Positions 41,070 to 49,949 of a DNA stretch of 64,000 nucleotides are shown piece after piece. The notes beneath the pieces were generated by a model. It made no database searches. It was given only the letters and a program-made list of their open reading frames with translations, and was not told the DNA's origin. Each line of letters opens with the position of its first letter. Position 1 is the first letter of the stretch. Both the position numbers and the translations under genes were made by a program. This DNA comes from Acrasis kona (lineage: Eukaryota > Heterolobosea > Eutetramitea > Acrasida > Acrasidae), in contig JAOPGA020001789.1 of NCBI GenBank assembly GCA_026419775.2, positions 1-64,000 on the forward strand, read 5' to 3'.

Positions 41070-41212
41070 GGGCTTCGATACGAAAAAAGTTATTCTAATA
41101 ATTGTTTGTGAAAGACCAACAATCCAATACGATACGAATTTTGTAAGCAAATTATTTGGATTGGATTTTATTCGTATAAATGTTATGCGCATGACCAATC
41201 GTATCGAAGCCC
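41070..41212. repeat. Perfect 14-bp inverted repeat with inner AT-rich arms
   Basis: GGGCTTCGATACGA at 41,070-41,083 is the exact reverse complement of TCGTATCGAAGCCC at 41,199-41,212. Between the arms are further short partial palindromes around AATCCAA/TTGGATT and ATACGAA/TTCGTAT. The right arm extends into the first codons of the GH5 gene. Whole-stem folding is possible. No target-site duplication is evident. Confidence 0.6.
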
Positions 41213-42263
41213 TATATATTATAATACTTGTAGTAACTTTTATTTCCGGACAGAGCCTGAAGGGTCTTCATGTTTCTGGAAATAGAATACTCAACGATGC
41301 CAATCAACAAGTTCGCTTGATTGGTGTAAACAGAGCAGGGGCAGAGTACATGTGCGTACTAGGGTACGGCATTTTTGACGGACCTACCGACCAAGGCTCA
41401 CTAGATGCAATCAAGTCATGGGGATTCAACACAATCAGAATTCCACTGAACGAAGATTGTTGGCTCAATATTAATGGTATCAAGCCAGAGTTTGCAGGAG
41501 ACAATTACAAGTATGCAATCAAGAACTTTGTGGACTTGATCACCAACAATGGAATGGCCGTCATTCTAGATCTACACTGGACTGCGAATGGAGGAAAGCA
41601 AGCAAAAGAACAAGCACCAATGCCAAATCTTGACCATTCTCTTGCATTTTGGAACAATTGCGCGGGATTCTTCAAGGACTATAGCAATGTAATATTCGAT
41701 GCCTTCAACGAGCCATTCCCTGGTAAAGGATGCAGTGATTGCTCTGACGATAGATTGTGGCAATGTTGGAGAGAAGGTGGTAATGATTGTTTCCAATTCG
41801 GCCTCGATTACCCAGCAGCCGGTATGAACCAAATAGTAAATGCTATTCGCAGTGGAGGTGCCGGAAACATTATCATGTTGGGTGGTCTAGCATGGAGTAA
41901 TGCTTTGACCGGTTGGTTAAAGTTTAGACCATCCGATAACAACTTGGCCGCTTCATGGCATAGTTATAACTTTAACTTTATGATTGACGAGGATAAATGG
42001 AATCAGTACATTGGACCGACAGCATCTCAAGTACCAGTTATTGTTGGAGAGCTCGGTCCAAAATTGGTTGTAACCACGACTATATTGATAGGTTGTTCGT
42101 GTGGTTAGATAGGTATCAAATTTCTTACCTTGGATGGTCTTGGAATGTGGCCGACTGTTCAAACTTCCCATCATTGATTACAAACTATAATGGAGAGCCA
42201 ACAAACTTTGGTATAGGTTTCAAGAATCACTTGCGTGGAAACAACATGACTTTAGTTAAATAA
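41185..42263 (+). CDS. Secreted GH5 (cellulase-type) glycoside hydrolase, frameshifted near its nucleophile
   Basis: From the ATG at 41,185 (or 41,191) a signal peptide (ALYIIILVVTFISGQS) precedes a TIM-barrel GH5 enzyme. RLIGVNRAGAEYMCVLG is the first strand, GFNTIRIPLNEDCW the second, then DLHWTANGG and FDAFNEPFPGKG with the acid/base Glu of the NEP motif. AASWHSYNF follows, and VIVGELG has the nucleophile Glu. The frame then breaks at about 42,056-42,062. One added base continues it as CNHDYIDRLFVWLDRY, SYLGWSWNVADC and a normal end at 42,263. GH5 proteins cleave beta-1,4-glucans. The exact subfamily and activity cannot be told. Whether this is a sequencing error or a recent pseudogene is undecided. 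Confidence 0.85.
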
Positions 42264-43082
42264 ATTGACTTCTTTTGAGTTGATTGGGCTGCTGCTGTAT
42301 TTGCTGTTCTTGTTGTCGTCTTCGCTGATACCTCTAAGATCCAATGGATGAATTATTGTTTCGACACTTCTCTGGGTTTAATGACAAAATTAAGGAGATG
42401 GTTTTCCCATTTTGTAACTGAACTCAACCAAACATGATGATTGGTGAAGCATTGAACATAACAACGAAGAAGGCAACAAAAGGTTCAAAATCAATATAGA
42501 TGATCAACGCGAAATGGTAGAGAGATCTATCGCTAGAAGACACCAAAATAATCAACAAAATCGTGCAGGCAAATTGGTCCCCACCAAGAGCAGAAGCGTA
42601 AAATGAAATTGAGACGAAAGCAATAAAAGAAAAAGAAAAATCAAAAAGCAAGTATTACTTGCATGTCGCGAAGAACTTGACAGGATGAACGACATAAGCT
42701 TTTATCTTTTGAAAGATACTTTTACTCAATATTTTCCGAAAGATATCTATCCAATAAAGAAGGACCCAAATGTTAATTACGGGCAATTGTATCGTTAATT
42801 GTGGTTGACTCATATTTGGGTCTAGATAGGAGACCAGTATTTCATGTGTTCAGAGTGATATTTCTTTATAATAGTTTCTTCTGGCGTATATAAAAAATAT
42901 GAGCTCACTCTTAACACGTCCAAGGCTTTTTGTAGAGACGTTTTAAAAGATCAACTTAAATAATTTTTCCCTGATTATAATGTAATATAAGCATTGAAAA
43001 AAGTTTTACATAATCATTCCACTGTCAACCATTTAAACACTCAATTTTGAAGGCAGATACATTTCAAACACAGCAGAGAATC
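42264..43082. other. Degenerate ORF cluster, possible decayed basic-helix gene
   Basis: No intact gene. On the plus strand several short frames follow one another: MDELLFRHFSGFNDKIKEM at 42,342; a frame with IDDQREMVERSIARRHQNN around 42,490-42,590; and a Lys/Arg-rich frame (NKRKRKIKKQVLLACREEL) leading into MNDISFYLLKDTFTQYFPKD to about 42,798. The order of Arg/Lys-rich then helical segments suggests a broken bZIP- or helix-rich gene with two or more shifts. Introns could explain part but no consistent phase was found. Confidence 0.35.
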
Positions 43083-43646
43083 ATGAGAGACTGTTTATAT
43101 AGTCATAAGTGTCCCATTTGTTCAAACTTTCATAATGCAAATGTTGGAGTGACGTTTTGCATTTCGGTGACATTGGGATCAGAAATGCAATCAAGACGTG
43201 TACACAACAACCAGTTGAATGACCTCATAAAATCCGAACATGACAGTAGCGCAAATCGCAAGTCGCTAATAACGTTTATGAATGAAAAGTGTAAAATTAA
43301 AGACAAATTGACGAGAGAGGACGCGCCTAACTGGAAGTCTCTCCTTGAATTTGAGGAGTCGATTAAAAAAATCGACCTAGACAATGATATAGATGTGAAG
43401 GCTAACGAGCATTTGCTTAGCGTATGGGCATCTACTAACTATAGTGATATTTTTGATGAGATTAAGGGGCTACTAAAGATAAAAGCGAAGGAAGCGGAAG
43501 AATTATCTAAACTAAGGGATGAAGACTTCGCAAAGTTTGAAAGAGTTATCAAGGCTTATCAACTTAAACTTAAGGAGTACCAGGCCAACAAACAATACAT
43601 GTCCATTAAAGAGGAGTATGAGAAATTAAAAAATAAAAAAAGCTAA
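43083..43646 (+). CDS. Helical unknown protein, tandem paralog A
   Basis: A 187-residue protein from the ATG at 43,083 (MRDCLYSHKCPICSNFH); a start at 43,185 (MQSRRVHNNQL) is also possible and would lose the N-terminal CPIC segment. The C-terminal two thirds are helical: NWKSLLEFEESIKKIDLD and the coiled-coil-like LKIKAKEAEELSKLRDEDFA then FERVIKAYQLKLKEYQ. No known domain is seen. It is similar in layout to the next gene (see that entry), which points to an old tandem duplication. Accessory in character. Confidence 0.65.
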   Translation: MRDCLYSHKCPICSNFHNANVGVTFCISVTLGSEMQSRRVHNNQLNDLIKSEHDSSANRKSLITFMNEKCKIKDKLTREDAPNWKSLLEFEESIKKIDLDNDIDVKANEHLLSVWASTNYSDIFDEIKGLLKIKAKEAEELSKLRDEDFAKFERVIKAYQLKLKEYQANKQYMSIKEEYEKLKNKKS

Positions 43647-43765
43647 CAAGATGGGAATAGTTGATTATAAATACTTTTTTTCCCCTCATAACATATGGTC
43701 ACTGATTTTCAAATGTCACAGATTTGGCTTAGTCAAAAATCTAAGTTGATTGCCATAAGATAAGT

Positions 43766-44302
43766 ATGTCAAGGTCAGTATTGATCAAGAGAGCATGCAA
43801 ATACGATTTAGGTGCCAATGATGATGAATCATGGGTGTATTTTATTGATAAGTATAATTATTTATTAGAGAACGTTAGGTACAATGATGAAAGAAGCATG
43901 TTAAACGACTTCCCCCTAATAATGAACGATATGAAATTAACGGAAAATAATATGAAAGAGTTCGCAAAATGCCTCCAAGAAAGATCGAAAGAGGCAGAAT
44001 ATTTATCTAAAAAGTATCGAGAAGACTACGAAAGAGTCCACACCTTAAAAGAGTTGTTTCGAGCACGCTTGTCTGTAGTCAGCTCACATCAAGACAACCA
44101 AGATGAATGGAAAGAAATCATCGAGGTGACTGAGAAAAAGTGGAATCTAGAGTTGAGATGGGAAACTAGTCACATCAACGAAAACTCCTCTTCATCTAGT
44201 CTAGATGAGGGTCTCTACGCTTCACCTTGTGCCGACGAGGAAGATCTCGATACTGTTGATAATTTAAGCGCCGAGGATATACCACCATCAAATAAGAAAT
44301 AA
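43766..44302 (+). CDS. Helical unknown protein, tandem paralog B
   Basis: A 178-residue protein (MSRSVLIKRACKYDLGANDD). Segments CKYDLGANDDESWVYFIDKY and ERSKEAEYLSKKYREDYERV align in order with CKIKDKLTREDAPNWKSLLE and KAKEAEELSKLRDEDFAKFE of the gene 120 bp upstream, with similar spacing (about 75-80 residues between blocks). The shared core is a helix with the motif KEAExLSK. The C-terminal 40 residues are acidic and Ser-rich (SSSSSLDEGLYASPCADEED). The pair probably arose by tandem duplication and has diverged strongly. Function unknown. Confidence 0.65.
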   Translation: MSRSVLIKRACKYDLGANDDESWVYFIDKYNYLLENVRYNDERSMLNDFPLIMNDMKLTENNMKEFAKCLQERSKEAEYLSKKYREDYERVHTLKELFRARLSVVSSHQDNQDEWKEIIEVTEKKWNLELRWETSHINENSSSSSLDEGLYASPCADEEDLDTVDNLSAEDIPPSNKK

Positions 44303-44319
44303 ATGTGCATATTCTGACT

Positions 44320-44832
44320 TCATGCACTTTTTACACAGATGTTGTACATTAACTCTTCACCATCATAACAATAATAGCTCATCGAGTGTTTGTTGACGAA
44401 TTGTGCATTAGTTATCTTTTTTGAAACATATAAATCGAAGTTTATTGTTTTGTTGATACATTGTTCCTTTTTCTCAGTAGTGGGCATAAGCCGGTTTTTG
44501 AGGTGTGCAACCCTATCTTCTTGTTTAATTAGTGTAGAAAAGTATTTCTCCGAGATGGTGCAAATGTAATGGATTGAGTGGTGTGTTCCATCAAGGGGTG
44601 TGAGTGGTTTCCACTGAAAAGAAATATATTGTAATTGTCCTTCGTACGTATGAATTGATTCTCTAGTTCCCCATCAGATTTATTTTTGAATTTTTATATT
44701 ACTAATGCATAAATTACGAGTGTTCAAAGAGACATGATTATGAAGAGTAATTAGACATTCGTTCTCACTTTCCACTTCCAAGGCTTTAGTCCCCTCTACG
44801 TTGTCAATTCCGTCAACTCTAATGTCATCCAT
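44320..44832 (-). CDS. Hidden two-exon gene, unknown function
   Basis: Exons 44832-44703 and 44660-44320 joined across a 42-nt GTAATA...GAG intron give 156 residues. Exon 1 reads MDDIRVDGIDNVEGTKALEV then ECLITLHNHVSLNTRNLCI. Exon 2 is open for 113 codons: SIHTYEGQLQYISFQWKPLT, IHYICTISEKYFSTLIKQED, and later NFDLYVSKKITNAQFVNK. The splice removes two in-frame stops. Alternating hydrophobic strands suggest a beta-rich fold, and TLIKQEDRVAHLKNRL a helix. Cys residues are frequent. No family is recognised. A weak XRCC4/PAXX-like impression was not strong enough to assign. Confidence 0.6.
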
Positions 44833-45251
44833 GAGGGATTGATGGGGAAAATCCACTATTGGATGTCTACTTTACCCTTCCCACTTATCAGCACTATATA
44901 GTTGAAGCAAGCGTCAAGAAACAAAAAATCGCCATTCAACTTCCAAAACAATAAAGTAATCATGAATCCCTGTGAATTGTAGATTGTTTAACGTTGAACG
45001 CTCTTCTAGTAGAAGGATTATACTGTCATATATAGCATATTAGCACTTATTTCCACCTTTGAGTCAAATGGGGCTCTTTCGTACCAATATGCCTTCTTCC
45101 ACCAAAGAATCGTATAACCAAAATCTTGATGTGATTTCATACCTAGGGGCTTTTATATTATTCAACTTGAGGCGGAGGTAGGATCTTTTGCAGCAAAACC
45201 TGGTGAGTGATACTATCAAGCTATTATTGTAATGTAAACATCCTTCACACT
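44833..45251. other. Intergenic with possible upstream exon of the TPR-like gene
   Basis: An ATG at about 45,068 opens MGLFRTNMPSSTKESYNQNL and runs for 37 codons to a stop at about 45,181. Good donor (GTGAGTGA at 45,202) and acceptor (TATGCAG at 45,257) signals lie before the next gene, so a short upstream exon may exist, but the phase could not be settled. The rest is AT-rich, with a TATATAG at about 44,895. Confidence 0.3.
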
Positions 45252-47273
45252 ATGCAGACACTCCGAGTTGAACCTGTTCTAAAAAAAATTAGGGTTAAAA
45301 AGCCGAAGGTCGAGTACATAAACCCAAAAAAATGCTATTTCTACAAATACTTTAGAATGCTGTCGATATGTTGGAAGTCCATGGAGGATGTTGAGGAAAT
45401 AAATCATGCGTTCAGGGAGATGCAAGAAGAGTCCAGTCAAGCACAAGACATAAGCGAAGATCATGACGAAAATCAAAATACAGACGGGGGGCTAAGCATC
45501 TCCGATTTACTTTTACGATTCCAGTCCATGCAAGAAGAATCCATGCAAGAAGAAAATTCTGCCCAAATCGAAAAAGATTCAGCATCCATACCAAATGAGG
45601 AGGTTCCGGTCGGAGAAAATCGTAGAGAACTACATAGTGTTCGTTGTGATTATGACCTGCAATATGTTATTGTAAATCTCCACTATACCCTTCTACTTGA
45701 GAAATCAGAACAGAAAGAAGTGTTTTACATTTTACAAGATGAATCAAAACTTGTAATTGACCCTTCTCATTTTTGTTTGAACACTGAAGTACAACTTTGT
45801 GATTTGTGTTTTGATTTTTATCAAGAAACCCTCTCTGAACAAGAGGGCAGTAATAAACAGGGTTGTCTTGTTGTACTCAATCCAATGATGCATCAAAATG
45901 TTCATGGGTGCAAAAGAGTTCTCCAGATCCTACTTTATAAGTTTGACGTCTTGACAACCCTCTTTTATGACTTTTACAATAAAGATCAGCTGAGGTCAGC
46001 TAGTGTCGTGTTGATACAAATGCTGTCACTTTCTGATCGCATCGGCAATTCCAATTTTCTGCATTCTAGATATCATGATGGCCAAGTCCGTATTCAAAAG
46101 CTGGAGCAAGTGTTGATGGGTTTTATTGCCCTGTATAGAAAGAGCAAAAATCTTCAACTCTTATTGTTTTTCAAAGAAAGGTTTTTATTGAAAATTATCA
46201 GAAGAAGCAATACTTTGGAGCTTATGCTCGAATATATGTTTTTTAATTTGGAGTCTGGACTATTAGATGAAGCCCTCGACTCCATTTCCGCTTATCAAAA
46301 TAAAAGTGGTGATGAATCTCCAATTCTTACGGGTTATCTGGGCGTATTACATTTTATGAAGTTGGAGACAATTATAATACCTAAACGTGAAGATGCAAAT
46401 TCTGATATCGACATGTTGGGTCAAAGTAAAGCAATGTCATCTAAAAGTATCGCAAATATCACTAATGCTATTATAGCCTTACGTTTCCTTGAATCATATA
46501 TCGTAAAAATACCCGATAGCATGTTATTTGTACATCACCTTGGTAAACTGTACTTGTTAATGAACCGTCTTGATGACTGTGAACAACTGTTCAAATCCTT
46601 TTATTTATCTGATAGAAGTCCAAAGCCACAGGCTGGTATGCAGTATCTTAAATTCTTACTTGCACGCCCATCCATTCAACAGATCCACGATAGTATTGAT
46701 TCAACCCTATCAGATTTGAATGAGATTTTTACTAGAGAAGATCATCATAATTCTGCGATAGAGTCGACCATCAATGCGGACGAAATTATCATGGTGTGTC
46801 GTGATATAATAAAGACTGATCCCGTGAATATATACGCCATTACAACTCTCATTTATCTGATACAGGTAGAAGAATTAGAAGATAAATATTCCCTCTTGCT
46901 ATTCGTGCTTCAAAGCTTATGGACTGCCATAGAATTTGTTGGTGTGGGTGTATCAAGTGCATGGCACTGGAAGACTATTTGCGATGTTCTTTATATCTCT
47001 TATAATTTACCTTCAGTTAATTATTACGAACTATCTGTGAATTTTGGAAAGTATTTAGCATCACCACTCAAGTCATTTCGACTAAAGAAGCATATAGACC
47101 GAAATATTATAAAAAGAGAAAATGAAACTTTTAGTGAATGCTTTCTGGACCAATTGTTCTTTGTGTCTTTGTTTGTAAAATTTGAGGAGGGCATTGTTTT
47201 TAACACGTTAAAGATCCACAAATATCGATATGTCAAAAAGTTAAAATCTATGAGTACAATTAAAAGTAGTTGA
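45252..47273 (+). CDS. TPR-like helical protein, possibly the Pol I factor TAF1A/Rrn11-like
   Basis: A 673-residue protein from the ATG at 45,252. The N-terminus is basic (LKKIRVKKPKVEYINPKK), then acidic with two LLRFQSMQEES-type repeats. The central region has helical pairs: LELMLEYMFFNLESGLLDEA, SPILTGYLGVLHFMKLE, and ALRFLESYIVKIPDSM then FVHHLGKLYLLMNRLDDCEQ, spaced like TPRs. The order N-terminal basic, helical core and TPR-like middle recalls TAF1A of the RNA polymerase I SL1/core factor, where such repeats occur. Sequence identity is not visible, so the assignment is tentative; it could equally be another TPR scaffold. Confidence 0.6.
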   Translation: MQTLRVEPVLKKIRVKKPKVEYINPKKCYFYKYFRMLSICWKSMEDVEEINHAFREMQEESSQAQDISEDHDENQNTDGGLSISDLLLRFQSMQEESMQEENSAQIEKDSASIPNEEVPVGENRRELHSVRCDYDLQYVIVNLHYTLLLEKSEQKEVFYILQDESKLVIDPSHFCLNTEVQLCDLCFDFYQETLSEQEGSNKQGCLVVLNPMMHQNVHGCKRVLQILLYKFDVLTTLFYDFYNKDQLRSASVVLIQMLSLSDRIGNSNFLHSRYHDGQVRIQKLEQVLMGFIALYRKSKNLQLLLFFKERFLLKIIRRSNTLELMLEYMFFNLESGLLDEALDSISAYQNKSGDESPILTGYLGVLHFMKLETIIIPKREDANSDIDMLGQSKAMSSKSIANITNAIIALRFLESYIVKIPDSMLFVHHLGKLYLLMNRLDDCEQLFKSFYLSDRSPKPQAGMQYLKFLLARPSIQQIHDSIDSTLSDLNEIFTREDHHNSAIESTINADEIIMVCRDIIKTDPVNIYAITTLIYLIQVEELEDKYSLLLFVLQSLWTAIEFVGVGVSSAWHWKTICDVLYISYNLPSVNYYELSVNFGKYLASPLKSFRLKKHIDRNIIKRENETFSECFLDQLFFVSLFVKFEEGIVFNTLKIHKYRYVKKLKSMSTIKSS

Positions 47274-47475
47274 TCTATTATCTCTGTGCTGTATATTTTT
47301 AATCTGAACGATGATCCTCATCAAATCTTTCACAACTTTAATCCAAATTATAGAAGCAACAGAAGAATTACATGTCGATTGACTTTCTTAATAGAGAAAA
47401 TATGATGTGCCTTGCCATCCCTAGGCCTTAGTGATTTCATCGTTGTAATCGATCAACTCATCACACTTCAAAAAA

Positions 47476-47880
47476 ATGGCAGGTGGTGGTATGGAGGAGG
47501 AGATGGATGAGGCAACATTAGCCGCCACGCTTCCAAGAAGAAGGGTTGAACAAGGGTTTTTGATATCCATGTTTCTCTTCGTCGTCTTATGTATATTGAT
47601 TGTTATTTATGTACTATTTATGGTGGAGAGCAAAGATAATTGGTATGCGTGGCCATTGTGGGTATCTATACTTCTGTTTATAAGTTTATTCTTCACTTGC
47701 GTGGTATCTTTTGTTAGGCTCAAAGTTTATCTCGTAGAAAAGCCAAACAACGAACCATATCCCCACGACGAGGACAGTATCAATCTTGAAACATATCGAG
47801 GTGATGAAAGATATCATAGTGACGAGGAATACAATACAAATTATAACCCACCGGCATTTATGACAGGCGATAGAAGATGA
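47476..47880 (+). CDS. Small two-pass membrane protein
   Basis: A 134-residue protein. The N-terminus is cytosolic-type and acidic (MAGGGMEEEMDEATL). Two transmembrane helices follow: GFLISMFLFVVLCILIVIYV and PLWVSILLFISLFFTCVVSF, with a short loop (MVESKDNWYAW) between. The C-terminal 45 residues are acidic and Tyr-rich (DEDSINLETYRGDERYHSDE), which suggests a cytosolic tail with possible sorting or phosphorylation sites. No family is recognised. It is convergent with the RecB-type nuclease (stops 18 bp apart). Confidence 0.65.
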   Translation: MAGGGMEEEMDEATLAATLPRRRVEQGFLISMFLFVVLCILIVIYVLFMVESKDNWYAWPLWVSILLFISLFFTCVVSFVRLKVYLVEKPNNEPYPHDEDSINLETYRGDERYHSDEEYNTNYNPPAFMTGDRR

Positions 47881-47898
47881 TTTATGTAAATAAATTTA

Positions 47899-49065
47899 TT
47901 ATTTAAACATTGAAAATTTACATGTTTTAGCGAAAACGCAATATCTACATTTTTTTTGTGATGGTGTCGCTTCAAAAGTCCCACTTGCAATACTATTCGC
48001 TGTTTCTGATATGACCCGTAGTGATAGCTCTTCATTCCTCTCCTTGTTCACACTTACGACTTCATAATGACCAGTTGATATACTTGTAAGGTAACATAGA
48101 CGGAGTGGCTTCTCCTCAGCAAACAGGCGGTCATAACTCCAACAATACAAACTCAATTGTAGCAAGTGCTTATCGAATGAATATTTCGTCAAATTAGTTT
48201 TGTATTCTATTAGCACTCTGTAATCATCTCCGCTTTTAGTTCCAAGTTGTTTATTGTCGAATATACATTTCTCGTCGTCGATCCTATCGAACGCACCGCG
48301 GAAAGAAACTTCTTTCCCATTAACGGATACTCCCGTGTTTGTAACTTTGAACGTCTCTTCAATCTTGGCAGGCTGGCGTAGTGATGATAATTGTAATGTT
48401 TTCTCTGGTTGATCGGACATGATGGACGCCAGCATTGCAAACCGCTCTCTACTCATGTACTGTTGTAGTAACTTTTCACCCTTTAGCTTAATCTCCAAGA
48501 GGTCGGTAGGATTGGCTAAGCCAGATTTTACATGAACTTTGTGTAGATTGTCAAACACTTGCTCATATTTTTTCCTTGTGTCTGTTGTATAGTGGTGAAA
48601 TTTTCTGTTAAAGGATGTTGGATCCGATCTGATCAGCTCCGCGAAGTGGGCGACACCTTCATGTAAGGCAGATCCAAACGACATGTTCAGGTTCGGAGGG
48701 GCATAAACTTTGTCGATATAATTTAGTTTGAAGCGGTATGGACATTGCATGTAGGAATCAATCTTTGAATATGATAACAACTGATAGGGTTCGTCTGATG
48801 CCTTTCTCGTGTATGGTTTCCTTGGCTTTTTGATCTTTATGGTGTCAAGCTTTTCCTCCTGTACAAGCTTCGAATTGGCTGTACTTTCTTTCGCTCTTCT
48901 AGTATAAGGTTTTCTTGGTTTTTTAACTCCAACATTTTCAACATTTTCAACATTTTCAACTATCACTTTTCTCGTGTAGGGCTTTCGTGGCTTAACATCA
49001 GAGACTGAGTACGAGCAAAACAGAGAGCAGACTCTCTTGTGTGGCGTCTTTCTAAAAATCAACAT
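47899..49065 (-). CDS. RecB/Cas4-type PD-(D/E)xK nuclease with likely Fe-S cluster
   Basis: A 388-residue protein from the ATG at 49,065 (the ORF is open further, but MLIFRKTPHKRVCSLFC looks like a mitochondrial presequence). Three KPRKPYTRK repeats follow. The nuclease domain has SYSKIDSYMQCPYRF, FGSALHEGVAHFAEL, FRGAFDRIDDEK, VLIEYKTNLTKYSF and QLSLYCWSYDRLF, matching motifs I-IV with Asp and Glu-x-Lys. A Cys in MQCPYRF plus three Cys in KKCRYCVFAKTCKF fit the 4Fe-4S arrangement of AddB/Cas4/Dna2. Relatives include mitochondrial MGME1-type and bacterial PF12705 exonucleases. Predicted role: processing of mitochondrial or nuclear DNA flaps. The bacterial-like layout leaves horizontal origin open. 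Confidence 0.85.
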   Translation of the reverse strand: MLIFRKTPHKRVCSLFCSYSVSDVKPRKPYTRKVIVENVENVENVGVKKPRKPYTRRAKESTANSKLVQEEKLDTIKIKKPRKPYTRKASDEPYQLLSYSKIDSYMQCPYRFKLNYIDKVYAPPNLNMSFGSALHEGVAHFAELIRSDPTSFNRKFHHYTTDTRKKYEQVFDNLHKVHVKSGLANPTDLLEIKLKGEKLLQQYMSRERFAMLASIMSDQPEKTLQLSSLRQPAKIEETFKVTNTGVSVNGKEVSFRGAFDRIDDEKCIFDNKQLGTKSGDDYRVLIEYKTNLTKYSFDKHLLQLSLYCWSYDRLFAEEKPLRLCYLTSISTGHYEVVSVNKERNEELSLRVISETANSIASGTFEATPSQKKCRYCVFAKTCKFSMFK

Positions 49066-49314
49066 AAGGGTTATTTGTAAGTCATTGTAACAATAATTAT
49101 AAGACAATAAAGTGCAGCTCTGCTCTTGTTGTAGAAAAAGGTAAAGGAGGAGATGCTTTTTATATCTATTTAAAAATCGAACTACATCTTGTTGCAGGGT
49201 TTTGGTTACAATCAATAAGGTCTTTGGGTGACAAAACATAAATTTTTATTTTTTGTTTATCTGAACATGTACGAGTGCTACGTAGCAGTTGCACTGGGCT
49301 GATTGTTATAAAAG

Positions 49315-49653
49315 ATGTCAGATCCCAAGATGTTCAACTACGCTGTCATGGACCAGACAAAATGGATACGCTTGGAAAGACCACTCACTTATACTAGAAA
49401 AGGCGATGCCTTCAACTTTAAATACGGTAACGAATTAATACAAGGATTTGTGGAAGACATTGAAGTAAATGATGGAATGTTCGAGTTTAAGTTTAATCAA
49501 CCTAACGGAGAATACAAACTCAAGTTTTGTTTCGAGGGGCAAAGAAATTGTTTTTGTACATTGACTCTAACTAAAATCAATTATGGGGACTCTAATGAAA
49601 ATTTGTGTCAAATCCCACTAATTTACAGTGGAATAAAAGATCCTGACTATTGA
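49315..49653 (+). CDS. Small unknown beta-rich protein
   Basis: A 112-residue frame (MSDPKMFNYAVMDQTKWIRL) of alternating hydrophobic strands: RPLTYTRKGDAFNFKYGNEL, GMFEFKFNQPNGEYKLKFCF and NCFCTLTLTKINYGDS. It has no signal peptide or membrane helix and four Cys. It lies head-to-head with the nuclease gene. No domain is recognised; short length and mixed composition look like real protein. Confidence 0.55.
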   Translation: MSDPKMFNYAVMDQTKWIRLERPLTYTRKGDAFNFKYGNELIQGFVEDIEVNDGMFEFKFNQPNGEYKLKFCFEGQRNCFCTLTLTKINYGDSNENLCQIPLIYSGIKDPDY

Positions 49654-49949
49654 TAATCAAATTTATTTCTATAATACAAAGCGAGGCTTATCAACAAATC
49701 ATGGGATGGCCAAGGCCGTTCTAATTGCAATTCTTTGATATGATTCCACTATATCAGATCCAAACTATTTAGTGGTGGAACCATGTATAACCTCCATTTA
49801 TTTTAAGTGATAAGTAATAATATTTAAAATAACGCAATCGCCATTTCCATAGTCCAACAGGCTTTTTGGTGATCTGTTAGACAGACTAAAGATAGTGGGC
49901 TACCAATAATACTTGCGCTCCTCTCTTATTCTGGAGTTATTATTTTTCC

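Noticed and set aside
40986-41198. Minus-strand frame of 70 codons upstream of GH5
   Set aside because: It spans the inverted repeat and the antisense of the GH5 signal peptide; no protein-like character.
44320-44832. XRCC4/XLF/PAXX-like assignment for the cryptic gene
   Set aside because: Only a vague strand-then-helix order supports it; no diagnostic residues were visible.
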